This document shows positions 1 through 10,520 of a stretch of DNA of 64,000 nucleotides, piece by piece. The DNA is taken from positions 693,337 to 757,336 of the forward strand of contig NZ_JADPRT010000002.1 of assembly GCF_015690355.1 (NCBI RefSeq), written 5' to 3'. Within the stretch, counting starts at the first letter, position 1, and each line of letters opens with the position of its first letter. A program made the position numbers and the translations under genes. Source of the DNA: Streptacidiphilus fuscans (lineage in GTDB: Bacteria; Actinomycetota; Actinomycetes; Streptomycetales; Streptomycetaceae). The notes beneath the pieces are model-generated. The model did no database searches, had not been told where the DNA came from, and was given only the letters and a program-made list of their open reading frames with translations.

Positions 1-327
1 CTGCGGATGGCCATGGTCGGCCCCCTCCGCCAGGTGCTCGCCGCAGAGCGGGACGAGATGCTGCTCCGGATGGAGCTGTACCGGGAGGTCCCGGCGATCC
101 GCGCGAGGTCCATGGCGGAACAGCAGCAGACCTCCGCCCGCCTCTGTCGGCTGATCGCCGAACGCACGGGCGAGGACCCGTCCGGCCTGCACCTCCGCGT
201 CCTGGTCACCACGATCATCGCCGCGGCGAGCGAGGCGGTCCTCTACTGGTCCGAGCGCGGCGGGGTGGACGACATGACGGAACTCCTCGACCAGGCACTG
301 GACGTGGTCATCGGGCCGGCTAGCTGA
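1..327 (+). CDS. TetR-family transcriptional regulator, C-terminal part (5' truncated by window edge)
   Basis: The reading frame is open from base 1 and stops at 327, so only about the last 108 residues are visible. They look like the all-helical ligand-binding half of a TetR regulator of the MftR-like C-terminal type, with an AERDEMLLRMELYREVPAIRAR segment followed by a helix ending in a short DDMTELLDQALDVV helix. The DNA-binding helix-turn-helix lies outside the window, so the family call rests on the C-terminal pattern only. The ATG at 7 is internal and is not the real start. The gene converges on the DUF255 gene across a palindromic repeat. Confidence 0.75.
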   Translation: MRMAMVGPLRQVLAAERDEMLLRMELYREVPAIRARSMAEQQQTSARLCRLIAERTGEDPSGLHLRVLVTTIIAAASEAVLYWSERGGVDDMTELLDQALDVVIGPAS

Positions 328-338
328 GGCAGGGGCCG

Positions 339-579
339 CAGTTCCACCACCCCAGGGGCGCGAGGCTCTACTGATCTGCGGCTCCGCCGCGTGGGCGCGA
401 CAAGCTGCGCTTTCGATCCCGCAGGTGGTTGCACCGTCAGGGGCGCGGGGCTCTACTGATCTGCGGCTCCGCCACGTGGGCGCGCCAAGCCACCTACGTC
501 GGCGGTGCCCCGAACGCGCAGGGCCATCCGCGCGCCGGTGGTTGCTCACGCAGTTCCTCGCGCCCCTGGATAGTGCAAC
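339..579. repeat. Dispersed palindromic intergenic element, tandem double copy
   Basis: Two adjacent, partly degenerate copies of the window's recurrent palindromic element fill the gap between convergent genes. Each has the CAGGGGCGCG core; the second begins at GGTTGCACC (about 427) and ends with the inverse core CGCGCCCCTG and GTGCAACT (about 561-580). An internal segment CTGATCTGCGGCTCCGC is shared by both copies and by the copy near 42.8 kb, which defines a subtype. The position between convergent genes suggests a bidirectional terminator. This is an inference. Confidence 0.8.
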
Positions 580-2589
<2,010 letters not shown>

Positions 2590-2733
2590 ACCGCCAGCCT
2601 CTCACGCAGGGGGGTCGCACCGCCGTATGCGTCCGGGGCAACCGGAGACCGACCTGCGCTTCACCCCCGCCGGGACGAGGATGGAGGGGTAAGGGCTAAC
2701 CCCACCGAACCGGCCGACATGGAGGTCGAGCCT

Positions 2734-3015
2734 ATGCGCGTACTGATGACCATGGAATTCGACAACGACAAGGCCAGTCGCGTGATCCAGGACAAGCGCC
2801 TGGGAGAGCTTATGCAGACTGTCCTGAAGCCGCTGAATCCCGAGGCCGTGTACTTCGCGACCGTCCACGGGCACCGCGGCGGAATCGTCGTCTTCGATCT
2901 GCAGGAGCCGGCCCAGATGCCGTCCGTGGCCGAGCCGCTGTTCCAGGAGCTCGGCGCGGAGATCAGCATCCAGCCGGCGATGACCATCGACGACGTGACG
3001 CGCGCGCTCGTCTGA
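2734..3015 (+). CDS. Small conserved actinobacterial protein, 93 aa, function unknown
   Basis: An ATG at 2734 is preceded by GGAGG at 2721-2725 with ideal spacing, which decides the start against the ATG at 2719. The product begins MRVLMTMEFDNDKASR and has no membrane segment or signal peptide. Its compact alpha/beta pattern (VYFATVHGHRGGIVVFDL, then AEISIQPAMTIDDV) resembles small ferredoxin-like dimeric folds. I do not recognise a function. It diverges from the DUF255 gene, with about 145 bp between the starts, and converges on the aldo/keto reductase gene. Confidence 0.75.
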   Translation: MRVLMTMEFDNDKASRVIQDKRLGELMQTVLKPLNPEAVYFATVHGHRGGIVVFDLQEPAQMPSVAEPLFQELGAEISIQPAMTIDDVTRALV

Positions 3016-3135
3016 GCCGCCACGCACCACGCCGTCCCCCGACGGTCCTACCCGACGCGTCCGCGCAACGCGTCCCCGTACATCCCTGCGATGTCCCCCC
3101 GATGTCCCTGCGATGCCCCTCCGATCAGGCGTCCC

Positions 3136-4170
3136 TCACCAGGCGAACGCCTCCGGCGCCGGTCCCGGCCCGGGGAAGATCTCGTCGAGGGAGGCCAGCA
3201 GCTCGGCCGAGAGCGTCAGGTGCAAGGCCCGAAGCGCGGAGTCGAGCTGCTCCCGAGTGCGCGGGCCGACGATCGGGCCGGTGATGCCGGGCCGGGCCAG
3301 CAGCCAGGCCAGGGCGACCTCGCCGGGCTCAAGCCCGTGCTTCTCCACCAGGTCCTCGTACGCCTGCACCTTGGCGCGGACCTCCGGGTCGGCCAGGCCG
3401 GAAGCCGCGCGGCCCATCTTCGTGCGGGCGCCGGAACCCTCCGCCTCCTTGCGCAGCGCGCCGCCGAGCAGGCCCTGGTGCAGCGGCGACCACGGGATGA
3501 CGCCGACCCCGTACTCCTGCGCGGCCGGGATCACCTCCTGCTCCGCCCGGCGCTCGAACAGGTTGTAGAGGCACTGCTCGCTGACCAGCCCGAGCCCGAC
3601 GCGTCCGCCGCGCGACGCGGTCTCGTTGGCCTGGGCGATCTTGTAGCCGGGGAAGTTGGACGAACCGACGTAGAGCACCTTGCCCTGCTGGATCAGCACG
3701 TCCATCGCCTGCCAGATCTCGTCGAACGGCGTGGCGCGGTCGACGTGGTGGAACTGGTAGACGTCGATGCGGTCCGTCTGCAGCCGTCGCAGGCTGGCGT
3801 CCACGGCCCGGCGGATGTTCACCGCGGAGAGCCGGTCGTGGTTCGGCCAGGCGGCGTCGAAGAGCGAGCTGCCGTTGTTCTCGGCGTTCATGTAGCCCTT
3901 GGTAGCCAACACCACCTTGTCGCGCCGGTCGCCGCCCTGGGCGAACCAGCGGCCGATGACCTCCTCGGTCAGGCCCTTGTGGGCATCGCGGCCGTAGACG
4001 TTCGCGGTGTCGAAGAAGTTGACGCCCGCGTCGAGCGCGGCGTCCATCAAGGCGTGGCTGGTGGGCTCGTCGGCCTGCCCGCCGAAGTTCATCGTGCCGA
4101 GGACCAGTCGGCTGACCTTGAGTCCGGTGCGTCCGAGCTGCGTGTACTCCATGGCGTTCATGGTGTTCAT
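3136..4170 (-). CDS. Aldo/keto reductase
   Basis: The 344-residue NADPH-dependent oxidoreductase has a TIM-barrel fold. It starts YTQLGRTGLKVSRLVLGTMNFGG, shows the catalytic DTANVYG (Asp and Tyr), a Lys in VLATKGY and a His in YQFHHV, and ends with the cofactor-binding GPIVGPRTREQLDSALRAL. This is the general-stress / YajO-like branch; the substrate cannot be read from sequence. The first possible start gives MNTMNAMEYTQL; the ATG of MEYTQL (4152) is an equally good start. It stands alone between convergent and same-strand neighbours, so context gives no clue to its substrate. Confidence 0.9.
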   Translation of the reverse strand: MNTMNAMEYTQLGRTGLKVSRLVLGTMNFGGQADEPTSHALMDAALDAGVNFFDTANVYGRDAHKGLTEEVIGRWFAQGGDRRDKVVLATKGYMNAENNGSSLFDAAWPNHDRLSAVNIRRAVDASLRRLQTDRIDVYQFHHVDRATPFDEIWQAMDVLIQQGKVLYVGSSNFPGYKIAQANETASRGGRVGLGLVSEQCLYNLFERRAEQEVIPAAQEYGVGVIPWSPLHQGLLGGALRKEAEGSGARTKMGRAASGLADPEVRAKVQAYEDLVEKHGLEPGEVALAWLLARPGITGPIVGPRTREQLDSALRALHLTLSAELLASLDEIFPGPGPAPEAFAW

Positions 4171-4255
4171 CCAACGCGCTTGGAGTGCACTTCAGGCAAG
4201 CGCCAGCCGAGCGCGAACCGCACCGGACCTCAGGTCACCGCCGTGTCAAGGGACT

Positions 4256-5842
4256 TCAGCTGATCGGCGTCAGTCCGCGCTCGTGCAGCTGCTCGGCGTA
4301 GAGGCTCTGCGGCAGCTGCGGCTTGCCGGAGCCGGCGACCTCGCCGTTCGATCCGGTCAGCAGCTTTCCGGTGCAGCCGAACGCCCAGTTGTGCGCGGTC
4401 GGCGGGTTCTGCACCTCGTAGCCGCCGGTGGTGACGCAGTTCCACGCGGTGCTGTTGGCGTCGGACCAGCCGTGGCCGGTGCCGCGGCTGCCGTTGTTCA
4501 CCATCAGCAGCGTGCCGTCGACGGTCACGTTGTCGTACAACGTGCCGCTGCCCCACCGCTGGTGGCCACCGGAGTCGTAGGAGCTCTGCAGCAGCACGGC
4601 GCTGCAGTCGGAGTAGACGTTCGGGCCGGACTGGCGGGCCTCGGTGGTGAAGGCGTGGATCTTGTCCGCCGTCACCTTGCAGTCCTGGATCAGGTTCTCC
4701 TGCCCCATCAGCGTGTAGCCGTCGGACCGGGCGGAGGTGGCGGTGTTGGTGATCATGTCCAGGGTCGCGGTGTGCAGCACCGTGATCCGGCGGCTCTGCC
4801 CGCCGAGGCGGGTGACGCCGTCCTGGCCGTAGTGGTAGGAGACCACGTCACGGACCCAGGAGTCCTGCACCGCGTTGAACGAGGAGAACGTCGAGTTGTA
4901 GAAGTCCGACGCGTACTTCGGGTCGGCCGCCATGGCCTGGCCGTCCGTGCTCAGCGACTCGATGCCCACGTGGTCGATCCGCGCGAAGCTGTCCTTGAAG
5001 ACGCTGGCCTGCGTGTACTGCGCCTCCAGCGCGGTGGTCAACGGCGCGTCCAGGGTGAGCTGCCTGCCGTGGACGGCGGTGACGGTCCGCTCGGAGTAGA
5101 GACTCCAGTCCGGCTTCCACAGGTTCTGCATACCGATGGCGTCGAGCCATGCCTGCGTGGTCGGCCGCTGCACCACCACGGACGAGCCGACGCCCAGCCC
5201 GGCGGTGGAGGCGACGTCCACCGTGGTGCCGCCGACCGGGACATAACGGTCGGTCACCTTGGTGGGCGTGGTCAGCGCGCGGTAGGAGGAGGTGCCGCCG
5301 ATGGTCAGGACGGTCCGGGCGCTTGCGCCCTCGGCGACCAGCCGGGTGCCTCCCGCACCGCTGCCGCTGCCGCGCAGCACCACGCCGGAGGCGTCGATCT
5401 GCAGCGATCCGGCGATCTTGTACGAGCCCGGTCCGAGCAGCACCGCGCCGCGCAGGCCCTGGGAGTTGACCGGCAGCTTGGAGACCGCGTCGATCGCGGC
5501 CTGGATCTGCGCGGTGTCGTCGCCGCCGCTGGGCTTGGCCACCCGGTCACGGACGGCCGCGGTCGGCAGCGGGACACCGCCGCCTTCGTAGCCGGCGTGC
5601 GAGTAGTCGGGAACCTGGTTGCCCTGGGCGTCGTGCCCGTACACGAGCTTGCCGCCGCTGTAGCCCAGCCATGCGGTGGTGGCGCCGGTGGCCGTGCTCG
5701 TGGCGGCACCGGCGGCGGGCGCCTGGGACGCGACCGAGGCGCCGGCGTCGGAGACCGCGAGTGCGATGCCGCCTGCCGCGAGTGCGGCGACGGCCGATAC
5801 GAGGGTGAAGCGCCTGGCGCGGCGCCGGTGACGGATGTTCAC
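4256..5842 (-). CDS. Secreted right-handed beta-helix protein (pectate lyase superfamily-like)
   Basis: The 528-residue product has a signal peptide: an Arg-rich start (NIRHRRRARR), a hydrophobic stretch (FTLVSAVAALAAGGIALAV) and a small-residue region ending near SQAPAAGA. The mature part has the opening typical of pectate-lyase-superfamily proteins, DDTAQIQAAIDAVSKLP followed by GAVLLGPGSYKIAGSLQI, then many short beta-helix turns rich in Asn, Ser and Val. It is likely extracellular and polysaccharide-directed, perhaps a lyase or glycosidase. No catalytic residues could be assigned. About 190 bp of fairly AT-rich DNA separates its start from the divergent glutamate decarboxylase gene. Confidence 0.82.
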   Translation of the reverse strand: MNIRHRRRARRFTLVSAVAALAAGGIALAVSDAGASVASQAPAAGAATSTATGATTAWLGYSGGKLVYGHDAQGNQVPDYSHAGYEGGGVPLPTAAVRDRVAKPSGGDDTAQIQAAIDAVSKLPVNSQGLRGAVLLGPGSYKIAGSLQIDASGVVLRGSGSGAGGTRLVAEGASARTVLTIGGTSSYRALTTPTKVTDRYVPVGGTTVDVASTAGLGVGSSVVVQRPTTQAWLDAIGMQNLWKPDWSLYSERTVTAVHGRQLTLDAPLTTALEAQYTQASVFKDSFARIDHVGIESLSTDGQAMAADPKYASDFYNSTFSSFNAVQDSWVRDVVSYHYGQDGVTRLGGQSRRITVLHTATLDMITNTATSARSDGYTLMGQENLIQDCKVTADKIHAFTTEARQSGPNVYSDCSAVLLQSSYDSGGHQRWGSGTLYDNVTVDGTLLMVNNGSRGTGHGWSDANSTAWNCVTTGGYEVQNPPTAHNWAFGCTGKLLTGSNGEVAGSGKPQLPQSLYAEQLHERGLTPIS

Positions 5843-6028
5843 GAAGGGATCCTGTCAAGCACCCCCAATCAAGTAAAGCTTCCTAACCCAGTTCTTTGCC
5901 AGTTCATTCACAGGCTGCGCTCAAGTGGCCCACGTGTCGCCTGAGCTCTTCCGTGCCCGCTGCGGCGTCCGAGGACGTTGGTCGTAGGGTCATGACGGAC
6001 AGTCAACGGCCCGCAAGGAGAACCCGGT

Positions 6029-7435
6029 ATGGCACTGCACCAGGGACACGACGCCCACCACAAGCTGCACCTCACTCCGCTGGTCGGCGACCCCGACATA
6101 CTGGGTGCGATGGAGGAGCTCATCCCCAAGGGCCGCCTCGCCGAGACGCCGCTGCCTCCCACCGTCGCCCAGCGCCTGATCCGCGACGAGCTGATGCTCG
6201 ACGGCAACGCCCGGCTCAACCTCGCCACCTTCGTGACCACCTGGATGGAGCCGCAGGCCCAGGAGTTGATCGCGGAGTGCCTCGACAAGAACATGATCGA
6301 CAAGGACGAGTACCCGCAGACGGCCGAGGTCGAGCGCCGCTGCGTGTCGATCCTGGCCGACCTGTGGCACGCCCCCGACCCGACCAAGGCCATCGGCTGT
6401 TCCACCACCGGCTCCAGCGAGGCCTGCATGCTCGCCGGGCTCGCCCTCAAGCGCCGCTGGATGGCCCGCAACAAGGACCGTTACGCGGCGGGCGCGAAGC
6501 CCAACCTGATCATGGGCGCCAACGTCCAGGTCTGCTGGGAGAAGTTCTGCAACTTCTGGGAGGTCGAGTGCCGGCTCGCCCCGATGGAGGGCGAGCGCTA
6601 CCACCTGGACGCCGAGTCGGCGCTGGCGCTGGTCGACGAGAACACCATCGGCGTGGTCGGCGTGCTCGGCTCGACCTTCGACGGCAGCTACGAGCCGATC
6701 GCGGAGATCTGCGCGGCGCTGGACGACCTGCAGCAGCGGACCGGACTCGACGTGCCCGTGCACGTCGACGGTGCGTCAGGCGGCATGATCGCGCCGTTCC
6801 TCGACCCCGAACTGGTCTGGGACTTCCGGCTTCCGCGCGTCGCCTCGATCAACACCTCCGGCCACAAGTACGGCCTGGTCTACCCGGGCGTCGGCTGGGC
6901 GCTGTGGCGCGACGCGGAGGCGCTGCCAGAGGAGCTGGTCTTCCACGTCAACTACCTCGGCGGCGACATGCCGACCTTCGCGCTCAACTTCTCGCGTCCG
7001 GGCGCGCAGGTCATCGCCCAGTACTACGCGTTCCTGCGACTCGGCCGCGTCGGCTACACCGCTGTGCAGCGGGCGACGCGTGACGTGGCCCGCAAGCTCG
7101 CCAAGGGCATCGAGGAACTCGGCCCGTTCCGACTGCTGACGCGCGGCGACGAGCTGCCGGTCTTCGCGTTCACCACCAAGGACGAGGTCACCAACTTCGA
7201 CGTCTTCGACGTCTCCCGCCGCCTGCGGGAACGGGGTTGGCTCGTCCCCGCGTACACCTTCCCGGAGAACCGGACCGACCTGGCGGTGCTGCGCATCGTC
7301 TGCCGCAACGGCTTCTCCATGGACCTCGCCAACCTCCTCATGGAGGACCTCGGCAGGCTCCTCCCGGAGCTCCAGTCCCAACCCGCCCCGGCCAGCAACA
7401 TCGGCATCAAGCCGAGGACCGGCTTCCACCACTGA
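6029..7435 (+). CDS. gadB: Glutamate decarboxylase, PLP-dependent
   Basis: The 468-residue enzyme converts L-glutamate to 4-aminobutyrate and CO2 in the cytosol, consuming a proton. It is recognised by FVTTWMEPQAQELIAEC, the PLP-binding SSEACMLAGLALKRRW region, HVDGASGGMIAPF (Asp contacts the pyridine nitrogen) and the Schiff-base lysine in SINTSGHKYG. Length and motif order match group II glutamate decarboxylases of Actinobacteria. An AAGGAG ribosome site lies about 10 bp before the ATG. No GABA antiporter gene is adjacent, so it is not organised like the enteric acid-resistance operon. The next gene is a convergent nickel permease. Confidence 0.94.
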   Translation: MALHQGHDAHHKLHLTPLVGDPDILGAMEELIPKGRLAETPLPPTVAQRLIRDELMLDGNARLNLATFVTTWMEPQAQELIAECLDKNMIDKDEYPQTAEVERRCVSILADLWHAPDPTKAIGCSTTGSSEACMLAGLALKRRWMARNKDRYAAGAKPNLIMGANVQVCWEKFCNFWEVECRLAPMEGERYHLDAESALALVDENTIGVVGVLGSTFDGSYEPIAEICAALDDLQQRTGLDVPVHVDGASGGMIAPFLDPELVWDFRLPRVASINTSGHKYGLVYPGVGWALWRDAEALPEELVFHVNYLGGDMPTFALNFSRPGAQVIAQYYAFLRLGRVGYTAVQRATRDVARKLAKGIEELGPFRLLTRGDELPVFAFTTKDEVTNFDVFDVSRRLRERGWLVPAYTFPENRTDLAVLRIVCRNGFSMDLANLLMEDLGRLLPELQSQPAPASNIGIKPRTGFHH

Positions 7436-7458
7436 CGGATGCCGGTGCTCCCACAGCT

Positions 7459-7512
7459 AGGTGCAGCACCCAGGGGCGCGGGGAGTTCCCCGCGCCCCTG
7501 CGGAAGGTGCAA
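7459..7512. terminator. Short-form palindromic element, likely bidirectional terminator
   Basis: Bases 7471-7484 (CAGGGGCGCGGGGA) and 7487-7500 form a perfect 14-bp inverted repeat with only GT between the arms, flanked by GGTGCAGCACC and GGTGCAACT. It is a collapsed copy of the dispersed element, without the internal 60-90 bp, and sits exactly between the convergent gadB and nickel permease genes. There is no T tract, which is common for terminators in this group. Confidence 0.75.
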
Positions 7513-8616
7513 CTAGTCCTCGATGGGGACGGGCGCCGCCGAGCTCGCGGACCACTTCTCCTCGACCCGGCCGAAGCGCCAGATCAGCAGGGAGACGGCC
7601 CAGGTGACCACGAACAGGCCGACGATCACGAAGCCGACGTTGTTGAGGTCGAGCCCCGCGACCCACCCGATCACGCCGCCCGTGATGTCCAACTTCTGCG
7701 CCAGCAGGCCCACCAGCTCGATGCCGCCGATGAGCACGGCCACCGCGACCGACAGGCCGGTGATGGTGATGTTGTAGTAGACCTTCCGCACCGGCCGCGA
7801 AAAGGCCCACTCGTAGGCGAAGTTCATGAACGAGCCGTCGATGGTGTCCAGCAGCGACATGCCCGCCGCGAAGAGGATCGGCAGGGTCAGGATCGCGTAC
7901 CAGGGCAGCGAGAATGCCGAGGCCCCGCCCGCCAGGACCAGCAGCGAGACCTCCGTCGCCGTGTCGAAGCCGAGACCGAAGAGGAAGCCCACCGGGTACA
8001 TGTGCCACGACTTGTCCACGGCCTTGGTGACCCGGCCGAGAATGCGGTTCATGAAGCCGCGCTTGTTGAGGTGGTCCTCGAGCTCCGCCTCGCTGTAGCT
8101 GCCGGACTTCATCTTCCGGAACACCTTGACGATGCCGACCAGCACCACCGCGTTGATCACGGCGATCAGCATCAGGAAGACGCCGGAGACGGTGGTCCCC
8201 ACCGTTCCGGCGACGGTCTGCAGCGTGGAGCTGCCGTTCTCCACCTGGCCCGCCAGCGCGCGGACGCCGAAGGAGAGCAGCAGGCAGAGGCCGAAGACCA
8301 CGGACGAGTGGCCGAGCGAGAACCAGAAGCCGACCGAGAGCGGGCGCTTCTCCTGGCTCATCAGCTTGCGCGTGGTGTTGTCGATCGCAGCGATGTGGTC
8401 GGCGTCGAAGGCATGGCGCATCCCCAGCGTGTACGCGGTCAGTCCCATGCCGAGGCCGAAGAACTGCCCGTTCACGTTGTAGTGGTGCGGGGCGACGATC
8501 AGGAGGAGCACCCCCCAGCCGACGATGTGCAGGGCGGCCACGAACGCGGCCATGCCACCGAGCCGGGCCCACTCGCCTCGGGTCAGAGCTCCCCTGATAC
8601 GCGCGATCGTCCCCAT
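7513..8616 (-). CDS. Nickel/cobalt permease, NicT (HoxN/NixA) family
   Basis: The 367-residue integral membrane protein has about eight helices. It carries the NicT signature GMRHAFDADHIAAIDNTTRKL, whose His and Asp residues bind the metal in helix 2, together with FGLGFDTATEVSLL and AGMSLLDTIDGSFMN. It takes up Ni2+ (or Co2+) for nickel enzymes such as urease, Ni-superoxide dismutase or hydrogenase. The start is MGTIARI because AGGAGGGG lies just upstream; a longer open frame back to 8679 would run through a Nur-type operator and is rejected. The operator suggests nickel-responsive repression. No cobalamin riboswitch was seen. Confidence 0.93.
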   Translation of the reverse strand: MGTIARIRGALTRGEWARLGGMAAFVAALHIVGWGVLLLIVAPHHYNVNGQFFGLGMGLTAYTLGMRHAFDADHIAAIDNTTRKLMSQEKRPLSVGFWFSLGHSSVVFGLCLLLSFGVRALAGQVENGSSTLQTVAGTVGTTVSGVFLMLIAVINAVVLVGIVKVFRKMKSGSYSEAELEDHLNKRGFMNRILGRVTKAVDKSWHMYPVGFLFGLGFDTATEVSLLVLAGGASAFSLPWYAILTLPILFAAGMSLLDTIDGSFMNFAYEWAFSRPVRKVYYNITITGLSVAVAVLIGGIELVGLLAQKLDITGGVIGWVAGLDLNNVGFVIVGLFVVTWAVSLLIWRFGRVEEKWSASSAAPVPIED

Positions 8617-8673
8617 GCGACACCCCTCCTGGATCCGTACTGCCGATCCAAGGTAGGGGCTGCTGATATTTAG

Positions 8674-8690
8674 TTGCAAGTCATTCGCAA
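8674..8690. promoter_or_regulatory. Nur-type nickel-responsive operator (putative)
   Basis: The sequence TTGCAAGTCATTCGCAA is two 6-bp half-sites, TTGCAA and TCGCAA, separated by 5 bp. From memory, the Nur box described in Streptomyces coelicolor is TTGCAA-N5-TTGCAA. It lies 58 bp upstream of the nickel permease start, where a repressor site would be expected. One mismatch to that consensus is visible. Confidence 0.72.
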
Positions 8691-8715
8691 TAACGAGCCA
8701 GAGGCAGAAGGAGAA

Positions 8716-8934
8716 TTACTTCTCCGTCGACACGCTCGCTGCTGCGGCCGCCTCGGCGGGCTCCGGCTCCTCGACGAAGTCGACCTTGCCCAGGGAGCGG
8801 TTCATCGCCTTCAAGATCCACCAGGTGCCCGCGCCCAGCGCGGCGAAGATCAGGAAGCCGAGGATGCCCGGGGTGACCTTGTTCTCGTCGAGGGCCAGCA
8901 GAACCGTGGCGGCGGGGTGCATCGCAGTGTTCAC
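8716..8934 (-). CDS. Small single-pass membrane protein, 72 aa, function unknown
   Basis: A GTG start 12 bp after the mca stop gives a 72-residue protein with one membrane helix (about residues 23-42, PGILGFLIFAALGAGTWWIL), a short basic segment and an acidic Glu/Pro/Ala-rich tail. An internal ATG at 8922 could also be used (MHPAATVLL). Similar small genes follow mca in streptomycetes as I recall them. Position and spacing suggest cotranscription, and probably translational coupling, with mca. I do not know its function. A TAA stop is used at 8716-8718. Confidence 0.75.
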   Translation of the reverse strand: MNTAMHPAATVLLALDENKVTPGILGFLIFAALGAGTWWILKAMNRSLGKVDFVEEPEPAEAAAAASVSTEK

Positions 8935-8946
8935 TCGTCCATCGTC

Positions 8947-9834
8947 TCAGGAGGCGTTCGGGATCTTGGCGGCGATCCCCTCGAAGAGGTCGTCCTCGGG
9001 CAGCGAGGAGTCGACCAGGGAGCGCGCCAGCTCGTAGTCCTCGGTCGGCCAGACCTCGCGCTGGAGCTCCAGCGGCACCCGGAACCACGGGCCGTCCGGG
9101 TCGATCTGGGTGGCGTGGGCCAGCAGCGCCTTGTCCCTGATCTCGAAGAAGTCGCCGCAGGGGACGCGGGTGGTGATCTCGCGCGGGGTGCGGTCCGACT
9201 CCTCCCAGCGGGCGATCCACTCCTTGTAGGGGGACTCCATGCCGCGCTCGTTCATCGCCGCGTCCAGGGCCTTGATCCGCGCCAGCGAGATGCCCTGGTT
9301 GTAGTAGAGCTTGAGCGGCTGCCACGGCTCGCCGGCCTCCGGGTACGCGTCCGGGTCACCGGCAGCGTCGAAGGCGGCCATGCTGATCTTGTGGGTCATG
9401 ATGTGGTCCGGGTGCGGGTACCCGCCGTTCTCGTCGTACGTGGTGATCACGTGCGGGCGGAACTCGCGGATCAGCCGGACCAGCGGCTCCGCGGCCTCCT
9501 CGACCGTCTTCAGCGCGAAGCAGCCCTCGGGAAGCGGCGGCAGCGGGTCGCCCTCCGGCAGACCCGAGTCGACGAAGCCCAGCCAGGCCTGCTTGACGCC
9601 GAGGATCTCCCGCGCGGCGTCCATCTCCTTGGCGCGGACCTCGTGGATGTTCTCCTCGATCCACGCGTCACCCTGGAGCTTCGGGTTCAGCACCGACCCC
9701 CGCTCGCCCCCCGTACAGGTGGCGACCAGCACGTCGACACCGCGCGACACGTACATCGCCATGGTCGCCGCACCCTTGCTGGACTCGTCGTCCGGATGCG
9801 CGTGCACTGCCATCAGTCGCAACTGCTCAGTCAC
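8947..9834 (-). CDS. mca: Mycothiol S-conjugate amidase
   Basis: The 295-residue zinc amidase cleaves mycothiol S-conjugates into a mercapturic acid and GlcN-Ins, the detoxification step of mycothiol metabolism. The N-terminal metal motif is AVHAHPDDESSKG and the second is GGYPHPDHIMTH; TCTGGERGSVLNPKLQG and REILGVKQAWLGFVDSGLP are typical of Mca rather than of the shorter MshB deacetylase. Length fits the family. The start is a GTG. It is divergent from the DUF4307 gene and is followed by a small membrane-protein gene. Its presence shows a mycothiol-using actinobacterium. Confidence 0.95.
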   Translation of the reverse strand: MTEQLRLMAVHAHPDDESSKGAATMAMYVSRGVDVLVATCTGGERGSVLNPKLQGDAWIEENIHEVRAKEMDAAREILGVKQAWLGFVDSGLPEGDPLPPLPEGCFALKTVEEAAEPLVRLIREFRPHVITTYDENGGYPHPDHIMTHKISMAAFDAAGDPDAYPEAGEPWQPLKLYYNQGISLARIKALDAAMNERGMESPYKEWIARWEESDRTPREITTRVPCGDFFEIRDKALLAHATQIDPDGPWFRVPLELQREVWPTEDYELARSLVDSSLPEDDLFEGIAAKIPNAS

Positions 9835-9941
9835 TGCCCCTGTGCCCTTCGTCTTCGGTACCGACTCCTATAGTGACGGACGGGGGCGTGCGGTTAATTC
9901 CGCGAGGAGCTCCCGTTGCCCCCGAAGGAGGCCAAAGTCCG

Positions 9942-10400
9942 ATGGCGGATACAACCCAGGGCGTACGTCCCGCCGAGCAGCCTGCCGAAGGGCAGTCCGC
10001 CGGACAGCCCGGCACGCCGTTGCGCCCGCCCGTCGGCCGCTACGGCACCCGGGACCTGGCCAAGGCCCGCCGCCGCGGCAAGCGCATCTACTACGTGACC
10101 GTCAGCCTGGCGCTCGCGCTGGTGGCCGCCATCGCCTACAAGTACATCTCAGGTTCCTCCGTCAGCGGCGAGGTGCAGACCTTCCAGGTGGTCTCTGCAC
10201 ATGAGGTGCGGATCACCCTGGACGTGAGCAAGCCCGACGGCCAGGCCGCCAGCTGCACCGTCCGCTCCCGCGACGAGAACGGCGCCGAGGTGGGCCGGGT
10301 CACCGTCGCCATCCCGGCGAGCGGCGGCGAGCAGCTCACCACGGTGCTGCTGAAGACCACCTCCCGCGGCACCACCGGCGAACTGGTCGGCTGCTCCTGA
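9942..10400 (+). CDS. DUF4307 family membrane-anchored protein
   Basis: The ATG at 9942 follows GGAGG by a good distance, giving 152 residues. The N-terminus is Pro/Gln-rich and hydrophilic, then comes RYGTRDLAKARRRGKRIYYVT, one membrane helix (about residues 48-66, VSLALALVAAIAYKYISG), and a beta-rich domain outside the membrane with a Cys in AASCTVRSRD and a second in the C-terminal GELVGCS. The two cysteines could form a disulfide. The family is conserved between mca and greA in streptomycetes; its function is not known to me. It probably shares a divergent promoter region with mca. Confidence 0.85.
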   Translation: MADTTQGVRPAEQPAEGQSAGQPGTPLRPPVGRYGTRDLAKARRRGKRIYYVTVSLALALVAAIAYKYISGSSVSGEVQTFQVVSAHEVRITLDVSKPDGQAASCTVRSRDENGAEVGRVTVAIPASGGEQLTTVLLKTTSRGTTGELVGCS

Positions 10401-10520
10401 GCCCACGCCCGGGGAGGTCGGACTCCTGACTCTGGGCGTCGAAATTGTTAGGGTTGGGGTTTCGCCCGTTCCCACCGGACGGGCGATGATTTGTATCCCC
10501 AGTACCTACGAGGAGCACCA

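Noticed and set aside
4256..7435. Acid-resistance gad operon
   Set aside because: No glutamate/GABA antiporter or regulator gene adjoins the decarboxylase; the neighbours are unrelated.
7513..8679. Nickel permease start at 8679
   Set aside because: It falls inside the Nur-type box; AGGAGGGG upstream of 8616 decides the start.
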